64,000 nucleotides of DNA from Mimachlamys varia (taxonomy: Eukaryota > Mollusca > Bivalvia > Pectinida > Pectinidae). Below, piece after piece: positions 25,271 to 36,329 of the stretch (position 1 is the stretch's first letter; each line of letters opens with the position of its first letter). Both the position numbers and the translations under genes were made by a program. The stretch is taken from assembly GCA_947623455.1 (NCBI GenBank), contig OX392532.1, forward strand, positions 26,138,792 through 26,202,791. The letters run 5' to 3'. The notes under the pieces are model-generated. The model did not search any database. It saw nothing but the letters and a program-made list of their open reading frames with translations, and had not been told where the DNA came from.

Positions 25271-27100
25271 AATGCTACAATATTAGAGGGGAGAAATAAT
25301 TGACTGTCCTAAAGGGGAGACATCCTAAAGTCACATAAAGGCTGGTTCTACACGAGGGAAATCCTATAATGGTCCTACATTTCTAGTCGGATACTCCTGA
25401 ATAAGCCTACTGCTTCAGAAAGGTGGGATTTCTAGAGAAAAGTATGAAAATGGAAAATGTTTTTAGACACATGACTGATAGCACTCTCTTGGTATGGTAT
25501 ACGTACGACTGTTATTCCTAGAATGTAAGCGATTCTAGAGACATATAAGTAACATAATACATATAGCTGCAGACCTTAAAGGGAAAATAAATAAAGCACA
25601 ATGTATTGTTAGCTTAACGTTATATTATTTATATACAAAAAAATATGTACAAAGACCTATTTTTAATGAGGCCAAGCTAACCAGACAAAGTGCTTTGTAC
25701 ATCCGAGCCCTACTCAGCTGTCATTTCCAATCAAACTGACCATTACTTCGTCATCAGATGAGTGTCCGCCTCAACGTTTATGTAAATTAGGTGTGTCATA
25801 AGTGTCATATCGACCTTACGGAAGTAGCAGTACTGGAAATCCACATGTTAGTTTCGTAACGGAATTAAAGGCGTAATGTAAATAAAATACGTCACATATA
25901 CACACACACATATTCCGTTGATGAAGGACTCTTGAAACTACATTGATAACTGTAATTAACTTATAACTGCAAACCGTGATTTTTTTATGGGGAGGGGGGG
26001 GGGCGAGAGACGGGGAATAAAAAGCAGGGGGAGGTTTTGATAAATCAAATTGTATATACTAACTGTTGGTGTTGTTATCGGGCTTCACAAGAGCATGAGT
26101 AATGTGCTGGTAACGACAGACTGTGTGTAGCTGGCCCCACGGAGATAGCACTGAGTCTAATACTAATGTACGTATCATGTTAGCCGTAGGGACCCCCAGT
26201 TATCATAACACATCTGGTCGGCGTTAAGTCTCCCTCCCCGTCAAGACCCCCGCAGAAGTCATGCAGATACTTAGAAATTATTGAGAATCTATAATTCGAC
26301 CGAATTTCAATATTAAAGATTTTGTCCACAGCCCATGACTACGATGATTTGCCAAGATGAATCATCATCTATCGTTATCAGAGACAAATGTCCCTGCAAC
26401 CCAATGGGTAGTGAAATATACTTCGTGAATCACTCTCGTATCATAACAATCCTGACCCCATTGGACAGATGTTATCTCATCCCCTCCCCCTCGTGTTGTG
26501 CTCTAATCAGACATTCCTACCCCCCTCCCCGGGTCCCCGCCAACCGAACCCTCTGGTCCCCTCCTTGGCCCCTCCTCGATGAATGGACGTGTTATCTACT
26601 TGTTTCCAAACCTAGCTAGGTCTCTCTCTCTAATTGCCTCCACGCATCTCTCCAAGTCGAACCACAAAGAGTCGTAATAGCTCAAAGTTTCTTTAATGGT
26701 TGGAATCAGAAATTCCTAGCGATCCTACTTGCTGGTAGTGTTACTTATACCCGGAAGTCACACTGCAAAAATGCAATGAAAACCTCAATAGACGAGATTA
26801 GCATTCATTGAAAGCTGTGTGTGTACACGGCATACATGTAGCCGCTCGCTTCATATCTCTTCATAAGTAACTGTAAGTTATAAAAACATCTTCATGGTTC
26901 ATTGTCTGGTACAGGGTTTACGATCGCCTTGCTCGGTAATCTTAACCTACAGACAGGAATTTGGCAAAACTGCTATATGCGAAATCTTTTTGATATAGAC
27001 TTAAATTTAAAGGAAAACATGAACACAACAAACCATAAAACCCTTAATAACTCTGTAAAGATCCATGACATTGATTTAAACTTGATATGACTGTATCAAT
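25271..27100. other. No gene seen
   Basis: Unique sequence with a G run near 25990 and a pyrimidine/C-rich patch near 26480-26580. At 26916-26930 acagggtttacgatcgcc resembles the terminus of the TIR element described at 32481, but no second end is visible. Small open frames (62 and 94 codons) are unrecognised. Confidence 0.5.
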
Positions 27101-28760
27101 AAACTTTGTTAACAGGTCAGACACAACTTTGTTGACAGGTCAGTCACAACTTTGTTCACAAAACAGTCACAACTTTGTTGACAAGACAGATACAACTGTG
27201 AGGACAAGACAGTCACATCCTTGTTGACATGTCAGTCACAACCTTGTTGACAGGTCAGAAACAACCTTGTTGACAAAACAGACACAACTTTGTTGACAAA
27301 ACAGACACAACTTTTGTTGTTGATGAAACAGACCCAACCTTGTTGACAGGTCAGACACAACTTTGTTGACAAATCAGTCACAACCTTGTTGACAGGTCAG
27401 ACACAACTTTGTTGACTGGTCAGTCACAACCTTGTTGACAGGTCAGACACAATTTTGTTGACAGGTCAGTCACAACCTTGTTGATAGGTCAGTCACAACC
27501 TTGTTGACAGGTCAGACACAATTTTGTTGACAGGTCAGTCACAACCTTGTTGACAGGTCAATCACAACTTTGTTGACAGGTCAGTCACAACCTTGTTGAC
27601 AGGTCAGACACAATTTTTTTGACAGGTCAGTCACAACCTTGTTGATAGGTCAATCACAACTTTGTTGACAGGTCAGACACAACCTTGTTGACAAGTCAGA
27701 CACAACCTTGTTGATAAAACAGACACAACCTTGTTGATAAAACAGACACAACATTGTTGACAAGACATACACAAATTTGTTGATAGGTCAATCAAAACCT
27801 TGTTGATAGGTCAATCACAACTTTGTTGACAGGTCAGACACAACTTTTTGACAAGACAGTCCCAATTTTGTTGACAAGTCAGTCACAACCTTGTTGACAG
27901 GTCAGTCACATCCTTGTTGACAGGTCAGTCACAACCTTGTTGACAGGTCAGTCACATCCTTGTTGACAGGTCAGTCACAACCTTGTTGACAGGTCAGTCA
28001 CAACCTTGTTGACAGGTCAGACACAACCTTATTGACAAGTCAGTGACAACTTTGTTGACAGGTCAGACATAACCTTGTTGACAGGTCAGTCACAACCTTG
28101 TTGACAGGTCAGACACAACCTTGTTGACAGGTCAGTCACAACCTTGTTGACAGGTCAGTCACAACCTTGTTGACAGGTCACACAACCTTGTTGACAAGTC
28201 AGTGACAACTTTGTTGACAGGTCAGACATAACCTTGTTGACAGGTCAGACACAACCTTGTTGACAGGTCAGTCACAACCTTGTTGACAGGTCAGACACAA
28301 CTTTGTTGACAGGTCAGACACAACCTTGTTGACAGGTCAGTCACAACCTTGTTGACAGGTCAGTCATAACCTTGTTGACAGGTCAGACACAACCTTGTTG
28401 ACAGGTCAGTCATAACCTTGTTGTCAGGTCAGACACAACCTTGTTTACAGGTCAGTCACAACCTTGTTGACAGGTCAGACATAACCTTGTTGACAGGTCA
28501 AACACAACTTTGTTGACAGGTCAAACACAACTTTGTTGACAAAACAGACGCAACTTTGTTGACAGGTCAGATACAACTTTGTTGTCAGGTCAGACACAAC
28601 TTTGTTGTCAGATCAGTCACAACTTTGTTGACAGGTCAGTCACAACTTTGTTGACAGGTCAGTCACAACCTTGTTGACAGGTCAGTCACAACCTTGTTGA
28701 CAGGTCAGACACAACTTTGTTGACAAGTCAGTCACAACTTTGTTTACAAGTCAGTCACAA
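27101..28760. repeat. 23-bp minisatellite, about 72 copies
   Basis: The unit is ttgttgacaggtcagtcaca followed by acc. Variation affects gtcagtcac/gtcagacac, acctt/acttt, and aaaacag replacing ggtcag. The most homogeneous part is 27880-28480, with diverged units at both edges, the usual pattern for an array expanding from its middle. There is no open frame of note because the period is not a multiple of three. Confidence 0.96.
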
Positions 28761-31126
28761 AATTGTACATATAGTTTGTCGTCAAAACTGTAGACGGTTT
28801 TTGAGAAATGAAATGGTGTCCTCTAGGATTATTTGGACTATTCGGTGCAACCGTATATAGGGGACGTCAGTAATGGATGCCTTGTAGGTATTTGTCCCAA
28901 CTGTAATTTTTGAAAATATTTTGCTGTGGGTTCCAGACGATTCGCTGTTAATTAAAGTCAGTGTCCATTTTGTCAGTACAGTTTGGTGACGGGTTTAGTA
29001 GGTTACTACTACATGTATGTCCAGACAGCTTTGTGACAAGTGTAAGTATTTCAGGAGTGACCTCTGCATTTTCTATATATCTGTATTAATGTAAAAAAAG
29101 GAATGTCAAATTGGAAACTTTTAGATAGTCATGCTTCTGAATAAAAACAAAAGGTATAGTTTCAATATAGCATGTTTGTTAAAATCATTATAATAAAATT
29201 GATTTGATATTGCAAACTTCCATTTTTTGTTTGAAGTATTGACTTGGTGTACTTATTTTAGGCAGGTTTCTCTACATTTTGAGTAATTGAACTACCTACG
29301 CATACGATATATATAGATGTTGTTACATTTGATAAATACAATTTCACACAGTTAAAAACGTGTGCATACACGGAAGTCAAGCAAATTAATATACAAATAT
29401 TTACTTTTACAAATACAGCGAATTTATGAAGCTGTTTCTTCCTGGAACTTGTAAACCAGTCAAATCCGTCCTCATATGACCGAAGCTGGTGACAGGACGT
29501 ACAAACCCAGTCAAAATCCGTCCTTATGTGACCCTAGCTGGTGATTGGACGAACCGAACCGTAGTAAAAATACAAATTACACAAGGAGAATTTTTCTCTC
29601 ATCGATTGTATTTCTTTTATTTCTTAAAAGCAAAACTTATCTTGTATCGTATGCTGAACACCGAATTGAGTGACCTTGGCCTTGACCCCCTACTGACCTA
29701 AGACTGACCATTGCACAACACTGATCAGCAGATTCACGCGCTAAGACATGCATACGTCGTTTTAGATCATCTACCATTAGAAGCGGAACGTATTTGAAAC
29801 TATCTAAATTTATGTTTATTTATAGATCTTTGTTGATGTTTTAAATAAGATAATTTCTCCTAGTTTCTCTCGTCATATCCATTTCGGCAATTGCCGTGAA
29901 ATAACGGGAAAAGACGAAGTGATCCGATTGAGGACGCAATGCATCCTGGGAGAAATTGTCGATAAGGCTGTTCCCAATTTTTTTTTTTTTTGTTGCCGTC
30001 CAAAATTTTTTTTTCTTGATAATGATATTCTTTTAAAATTGGAATCAATATAAATGATGCAATATATTTGCTGGACAAAGGGTACATGTATAGTTGCAGC
30101 GATTCGGAAAATACCGAAAGGCGATCGAAACGATCTATGTCGGAATTTGTCGAGGTGTTTATATTTATTGCATTTTGCTAGTATTAATTACATCTACATA
30201 TAGTTCTATAGCTGTGCAATCCAGCCAATAATATAATGGAGGAATGATCACCGGACTCGGAAGTCACGTGTCCTGCCGTCAAACACTTTCACAAGGCAGG
30301 TGCCCATTTTCACAGGGCATCATCATATATAATTCAGTACAAATGTTATATATAAATTTTGATTGTGACTCTAATAATTATTATCTACGAATTCTCGTAA
30401 ATGTGCTACATTCATTATGAACACCTATTACTACTACAGATACTACACAATGATTGCACTATATGTTGAAAACGACACATATACCTACTACATATGTATG
30501 TACACATCAGTTTAGCTTGTTACCGTAGTAAAACGCGACATGAGGAAAGATACGAGTGGACTGAGAGAAACGTATCTTTGACGATGCCCTAATTATAAGA
30601 TATGGGCCATTTTAAAAGCTCCGAATTTAATATCATAATTATAGAATGTAATCCATATGATCACAAATTTAGACATTTTTATGACGTTCGTTCAAATCTC
30701 TTTCCGATAGAATATACACGCTAGGATTCGTGAAGCTTTTAAAATTACCCATGGTGCAAATAATCAAGTATTGGTCACTTAGTGTCAGTTATAAATATAT
30801 TGTCAATGACGTAATTCCAATCTTTGTGTGATGGCTTTTGATTGGTCGGATATAAGAGGACTTCATATGATCACATGTCTTTTTATAGAATAATTTGATT
30901 GGTTGCGAGGTTCCGTATGGTATACAATAATCCACAAATATGTTGTATCGGCGAGTATATCACGTGATAATTTGATCCAATCGCAGGTTTTAGTTGGAAT
31001 TGATGCTTACGTTGACGTTCTTCAGTTCTTATGAAAATCTCCCATAATTTACAATTGGCTGTTACAATTCCCTCCCTATCTTTAACGTTCGCAATGAAGC
31101 AGTATATTACGTTTGAGTTGATGACG
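28761..31126. other. Gene-free stretch 3' of profilin 1
   Basis: No coding exon is recognised. At about 29455-29565 there is a two-copy repeat of aaatccgtcctcatatgacc-like sequence followed by agctggtgacaggacg. T runs occur at 29979-29990 and 30008-30016. The region presumably contains the 3'UTR of the minus-strand profilin gene, but no close polyadenylation signal could be assigned with confidence. Confidence 0.5.
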
Positions 31127-31549
31127 TCACATGTTCATACTCTCAAGGTAATCCGCGATGGCGGACACGGCCTTGTTGAGATTACCTTGTTGACCATCCT
31201 CCGGACAATGACCAATCACCACAGCAGTTTTAGAAGCCTGTAACGTTATAGAGCCTTGACTTTTCTTTTTCGCCATTACCGTTTTACCGTCCTCCTCCCT
31301 CAGAAACTGGTATTTCGTTCCCTCTACGTAAATTCCACTGGATTGGAATGGTATAAAATTCCTTTGTTTGAAAACACTGGCAATGTCAGAACACTCCTGT
31401 GCGTCTAATTTGAAGGCGTTAGGATGTCCGTCCGTTGTCCATTTGGCGCCACCGTCCAGACCTATGATACAGGCGCGGTCAGCGTTGATACGCCCTGCGC
31501 TGTCCTTACTGAAGGCGCGAAGATTGTCTATATAGGAATCCCAAGACAT
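31127..31549 (-). CDS. Profilin, paralogue 1
   Basis: A complete 140-residue profilin, small cytosolic actin-monomer-binding proteins that promote nucleotide exchange and deliver actin to proline-rich nucleators. The frame starts MSWDSYIDNL, the classic profilin N-terminus, with Trp3 and Tyr6 of the poly-proline-binding face. Trp37 follows an LDGG motif. The C-terminal half has the characteristic KYQFLREED, ITLQASKT and GHCPEDGQQG segments and ends in a helix with Tyr134-Leu135. Length is typical of the family. The ATG at 31549 is chosen over an upstream in-frame ATG (31585) because a consensus acceptor, tttgtttcag, falls between them and would remove the upstream codons, leaving 22 nt of 5'UTR in this exon. 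The coding region has no introns. It is first of three same-strand paralogues and about 65% identical to paralogue 2 by hand alignment without gaps. Promoter and upstream exon(s) were not identified. Confidence 0.95.
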   Translation of the reverse strand: MSWDSYIDNLRAFSKDSAGRINADRACIIGLDGGAKWTTDGHPNAFKLDAQECSDIASVFKQRNFIPFQSSGIYVEGTKYQFLREEDGKTVMAKKKSQGSITLQASKTAVVIGHCPEDGQQGNLNKAVSAIADYLESMNM

Positions 31550-31571
31550 GACGATGGTGGAAGTGTAGGGC

Positions 31572-31582
31572 CTGAAACAAAC
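31572..31582 (-). other. 3' splice site of a 5'UTR intron, profilin 1
   Basis: On the minus strand, tggtttgtttcag precedes gccctacacttcc and the ATG lies 22 nt downstream. The pyrimidine-rich tract and AG match an acceptor consensus. Equivalent acceptors sit at the same relative place in paralogues 2 and 3. The matching donor and 5' exon were not located. Confidence 0.75.
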
Positions 31583-31585
31583 CAT

Positions 31586-32480
31586 ACAGAATTAATATAT
31601 TTCACTTCATTTCTACCACTGATATATTAAAACTATTATTACTGTATAGTTGTTAAATTTCGCGGGTGTACATTTTTTCGAATTATTGTATTATTTCTTT
31701 TTCATGGGTCACTAATGTCGCGGATCATAGAATAATTGTGAAACCAAGAGCGTATAGTCATTCTAAAGAAGTTTTTACAAGTTGTTAATTTTCGCGAATT
31801 TGGATCCATAGGCGACATTAAAACTATCGCGAATATTAGCAAACTTAAAAGTAATGCTTGTTACTGGTTTGACCAATGAAAACACCTATTACAAAACATC
31901 ACGCAGTGATCAATCTACGTGCGAGTCCCGAGTTCAGTACTCCTAACATTATGAAAGGACTCATAGAAATTCTGGAAATACTTCAATTTAACATCATGGG
32001 ACCCATAGTTTTTGGTAATATTTACAAAAAGGACCCATGAAAATAAATTGTAAATTGATCGCTGATCACGTGTCCCTGAGAAGTATCTGTCCAACCTACA
32101 GCACAGAATAGCTATCTGTTTACAATCACAGAAGGGCTATTCTCCGGAGAAACAAAATGTTAAATCTCACAGTCATCTGTGATTTTCATCAAAGTCCGCA
32201 GATTATGCAGGAAAGTAATTTTAACATTTTTTCATGTTTCCTTGCTGCAAAAGTCATACACCTTTATGATATCGAAATAAAGTTGAAGGGACCAGATTGA
32301 TCGGGGGTACGGTACCCGATGTAACTCGAATTATCTCACGAAAAATATCATCAGTGACCATGACCTTTTGACCCGCTGAACTAAACAGATATCCCAAGTT
32401 AGGATTTTCAGACAGAAAGTACTATTACAGAACTGTAAGAAGTTGGATAGGCCGACAGACCTTTGTTCGGATGACGCAAC
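31586..32480. other. Upstream/intronic region of profilin 1; no other gene seen
   Basis: This presumably holds the 5'UTR intron or promoter of profilin 1. Around 31640-31850 the motifs aatttcgcg, gtcgcg and attttcgcgaat recur in both orientations, suggesting another degraded palindromic element. No exon can be assigned. Confidence 0.45.
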
Positions 32481-32816
32481 CGAAGACGATATCCCGGGGT
32501 TATTCTCACCTTAGCCCTCTACATCCCTGGAATATGTCATGGAAAAAACTGAAGATTCTGTGTGTGCTATCTTGTTCATGAGGAAAGACTTGTTCGAACT
32601 TCTGGTGAACATTGAAAGAGCCTCGTGGTCACATAACGGTAAACAACTACAGGATTTGAAGTCGAAAAAAGGCTCCTTTGTCAACTCTTTAATCCACGCG
32701 CACTACCCTGGCGATGTTTTGTTTTTACCTGACCGGGCCTTCAGTTTTGCCATGACGTATTCCAGGGGTGTAGAGATCGAAGATGGGCGTAACCCCTGGA
32801 TATTGAGGATGAAGAC
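32481..32816. mobile_element. TIR element, family with about 60-bp inverted ends (copy 1)
   Basis: The left end cgaagacgatatcccggggt ... ctacatccctggaatatgtcatgg is the reverse complement, with mismatches, of the right end gccatgacgtattccagggg ... gtaacccctggatattgagg. The roughly 180-bp interior is shared in part with copy 2 at 42732 (a gtgtgc...gaggaaag-like block after the left arm, and cagttttgccatgac before the right arm), so the interior belongs to the element. The 98-codon frame 32539-32835 runs through the interior into the right TIR and has no recognised domain. Confidence 0.85.
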
Positions 32817-32867
32817 GACGATGCCTACAAAGTGATCCCTATAATGTAGGGTCGCAAGGAATTATAC

Positions 32868-33252
32868 TTAAAGGCCCAATATACGTAACTTTCGGCAAAA
32901 GTTGAAGCGAAAATCAAGCCTAATAACTTTTTTATATTTAGTTAAGATAAATTGATATCAGTAATATGCAAGATTAATTCTTACGTGGGTACCGATACAG
33001 CAGCAGTTGAAACTCGGTATTCGTAAACACGCGTCCATTTTGAACTGTCTTTTAACTTCGGCTTGTTGTTGAAGTGGTCCCCATCTGAATTATTTTCAAT
33101 TCTTTGGATTTTTTCTGTCAAGAGTTTCTGTTAGTTACCGCTCAGGTTTACTTCGTTTTGGGCTTATTTTTGCAAGTTTATCAACTGGATTTGTTTTCAT
33201 TGTTTTTAGAATCACGAAAAAGTTCCTGAAGGTACGTATGTTGGGCCTTTGA
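32868..33252 (-). mobile_element. TTTAAAGGCC-ended element, copy 1 (inverted)
   Basis: It begins ttaaaggcccaatatacgta and ends gtacgtatgttgggccttt, short terminal inverted repeats. The interior, in reverse complement, matches the elements at 45546 and 58198 throughout: a tgcaaaaataagcc block, aaacaaagtaaacctgagcg, aattgaaaataattcag, gtttcaactgctgctgtacc and a tttgccgaaagttacg end. No protein is encoded. It lies about 1.3 kb 5' of the profilin 1 ATG. Confidence 0.88.
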
Positions 33253-33865
33253 ATATGTAAAGACTGACAAACTGGTTATTGACAATTTGTTTACATTAAC
33301 AAATAAGCCCCTGTTTTGATAATAGTGGGAATACAATCAATTCCGTCATGCAACAGTTGTTCCGTAAAGGGTTCATTTCGTTCACCTGCCCCTTAACGTC
33401 GATTTTATTTTCGATATTACACAATTTAAACACTTCTTAATAATTGATTGCTGGAGTACTAGCCAACATTCAACGAGATATGTTCGCTAAAATGATTCAC
33501 AAAACACGGAACAAGCCACTTTTGATCAAAGTTAAAGCGATGCTCTATTTTGTATTGTACTGCTGTCTACAACGAACAATCGATCAGATTATTCTTAAAT
33601 GATTTTAAATATTCATGTCAATTTATAATATGAAACTGCATTTCGAGGCATTCAAGCGCAGACGCTTGTCGCCAAGTAAGAGTGTTACGCCTCTGCGCCT
33701 CTCACCTGAATTCTTGGATACCTGGTTCGGTTGTGAGATGTTTTTTTTGTTTTTCTTAATTTAACTCATTTTATTTTTTGGCAATGTTCATATACATGTC
33801 ACACAACCGGTAAATATTTGTGTGCCGTTCCGATCTTTAATGAGGCACTATCACTACACTAACTA
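33253..33865. other. No gene seen
   Basis: Unique AT-rich sequence between the TTTAAAGGCC element and the 18-bp minisatellite. No exon is recognised. Confidence 0.5.
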
Positions 33866-34365
33866 CCGCTGTCAATTTCATCAGATAATGTCACTTTTGT
33901 CTAACGTCGTTACTTTCATCAGCCAATGCAAAACAAGACACTGTCACTTTCATCAGAAGTTGTCTGTTACATCATACAATGTCACATTCATAAGACAGTC
34001 ATTTCATCTTCATCAAACGCTGCAATTTTACCAGACGATGTCAGTTTCACCAGACCATGTCAGTTTCACCAGACCATGTCAGTTTCACCAGATCATGTCA
34101 GTTTCACCAGACCATGTCAGTTTCATCAGACGAGACCACCTTCATCAGGCAAAGTCTGTTTCATCAGAAAATGTCACCTTCATCAAACACTCATTTTCGT
34201 CAGAAACTGTCGGTTTCATAGATAATGTCACCTTCACTAGACACTGCCATTTTCATCAGACGCTAGCATTTTCAACACACTTTCACCAGACAATGTTGCC
34301 TTCATCAGACAATACATTTTTCATAAAACAATGTCACTTTCGTCAGAATGTCATATTCATCACAT
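33866..34365. repeat. Degenerate 18-bp minisatellite (ttcatcaga/ttcaccaga type)
   Basis: The unit is close to ttcaccagaccatgtcag. It is homogeneous only at about 34040-34130 and degenerate outwards (ttcatcagacaatgtcac and variants). The period is divisible by three, which explains the frames of 194 codons (33822-34406) and 99 codons (33926-34225). The repeat peptide differs between the overlapping frames, so neither is credible as a protein. Confidence 0.88.
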
Positions 34366-34423
34366 GCTGTATGCAATCGTGGTACTTGTATGGAACGCAA
34401 AATTAACATAAACTTAATTAATT

Positions 34424-34775
34424 GCACCTATCTTCAAATAATTGAATATAATTATTTACAATTCAATTAAAGATAAGCACAATTCAATTGAAGATATGTT
34501 CAATTCAATTGAGGATAGGTTCAATTCAATTGGAGATAGGTTCAATTCAATTAAAGATATGTTCAATTCAATTAAAGATAGGTTCAATTCGATTGAAGGT
34601 ACAAATTAATTAAAGATAGCTTCAAATAAGACGAATTGAACCTATCTTCAATTCAATTGAATCTATCTTCAATTCAATTGTACTTATCTCCAATAGAATT
34701 GAACCTATCTCCAATTGAATTAAAGATACGTACAATTAAATTGAAGATAGGTCTAATTAAATTAAAAAGAAGTAA
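34424..34775. repeat. 21-bp minisatellite with internal orientation switches
   Basis: The unit is ttcaattcaattaaagatag plus g. It runs in plus orientation at about 34455-34625, then in reverse complement (cctatcttcaattcaattg) at about 34630-34725, then plus again to about 34775. A short reversed unit also stands at 34424-34445. The tract could fold into long AT-rich hairpins. It has no coding capacity. Confidence 0.88.
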
Positions 34776-35099
34776 ACAGAAATAATTCATTGTATCAAGT
34801 GAAGTAGTCAGCTAGTATCTCCGGATGAATATCTGGTTATATACACATTGGAAACAGTGTTTGCTGTGAGGATGTCATCTCGCAACATCAGAAAACAGGA
34901 AGAGAACTTTTCCGGACCTTACGCCAAGTCAAGTGTTGGCTATCCGGTTGTGGATGGAAATCTCGGTTATCTGCAATATACACGTACATTGTACAGCTGA
35001 GTAAATCCGACAAGCGTATTATCATGATTATACACTTTACGGATTCAGAACCTGTGAAACACAAAAAACTGTGTCCAGTAAGATCCAACATTTCCCCTC
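34776..35099. other. No gene seen
   Basis: About 320 bp of unique sequence between two minisatellites. A 67-codon minus frame (34888-35091) has no recognisable features. Confidence 0.5.
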
Positions 35100-36165
35100 T
35101 CTAAAGTTCTTATGCTCCATCCCCTTCATTTAACCGTTATGCGCCATCCGTATAATTCCATCCCGTCATGATGCACCATCCATTCCTGTTCATTTCACCC
35201 TACCCTGCTGCGCCATTCATTTCATTTAACCCCGTCCTAATTAAAAAAAATTGCACCATTCCTTTTATTTATTTCCATCTGATGCGCTCTCTCTTTCATT
35301 TAACCCCGCCCTGAAGCGCCAGTAAGCTCGTTTAACCCCGTCCTAATGCGCCATCCTTTAATTAAGCTCCATCTGATGTGCTATCTCTTTCATTTAACAC
35401 TGCCCTAATGCTCATTCATTGTATTTAACTCCATCTGATGCGCCATCTCTTTCAATTAATCCGCCCTGGTGTACCAATTCATTTCAATTAAATCTCCACT
35501 TGTTGCGCCTTGCCTTTTATTTAATCCAACCCTGATGTGACTTTCCTTTCATTGAACACCGCCCTCATGCGTCTTTCCTTTCATTAAACCCCGCCATGAT
35601 GCGCCATTCCTTTCAAATGACACCGCCCTGATGCGCCATTCCTTTCATTTAACCCCGCCATAATGCGCCTTTCCTTTCATTTAACCCCGCCCTGATGCGC
35701 CTTTCCTTTCATTTAACCCCGCCCTGATGCGCCTTTCCTTTCATTTAACCCCGCCCTGATGCGCATTTCCTTTCATTTAACCCCGCCCTGATGCGCCTTT
35801 CCTTTCATTTAACCCCGCCCTGATGCACCTTTCCTTTCATTTAACCCCGCCCTGATGCGCCTTTCCTTTCATTTAACCCCGCCCTGATGCGCCTTTCCTA
35901 TCATTTAACCCCGCAATGATGCGTTTTTCCTTTCATTTAACCCCGCCATGATGCGTTTTTTCCTTTCATTTGACACCGCCCTGATGCGCCTTTCCTTTCA
36001 TTTAACCCCGCAATGATGCGTTTTTCCTTTCATTTAACCCCGCCATGATGCGTTTTTTCCTTTCATTTTACCCCGCCCTGATGCGCCATACCTTTTATTT
36101 AATCATGCCCTGATGCGCCATACCTTTTATTTAATCATGCCCTGATGCGCCATCTCTTTAACTCC
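35100..36165. repeat. 32-bp minisatellite, about 33 copies
   Basis: The unit is tttcctttcatttaaccccg followed by ccctgatgcgcc. Units at 35640-35900 are nearly identical, while both flanks are strongly diverged and differ in length (for example ttaatcatgccctgatgcgc at 36090-36150). This again suggests expansion from the centre. There is no long open frame. Confidence 0.94.
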
Positions 36166-36329
36166 ACCCTGATCCGTAACCTTTCTCCCCTAACCCAAAC
36201 ATAATGCGACATCCATTCATTACATATGTAAACAGTGATATGTGGGCTAGAAAGTTTCACGTGCAGCGACTTGTATTCCGTAAAATATAAGATAATTGTG
36301 ATATCTATCTAAAGGATATATGAGGCTGT

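Noticed and set aside
31550..31585. Upstream in-frame ATG extending profilin 1 by 12 codons
   Set aside because: A consensus acceptor lies between it and the family-typical MSWDSY start, and the other two paralogues start at MSWDSY.
32539..32835. 98-codon frame as a possible transposase remnant
   Set aside because: It spans the TIR element's interior and right TIR, has no catalytic motif, and the same frame is not preserved in copy 2.
33822..34406. 194- and 99-codon frames with His/Phe/Ser-rich repeats
   Set aside because: They are products of the degenerate 18-bp array, overlapping in different frames with no recognisable family.
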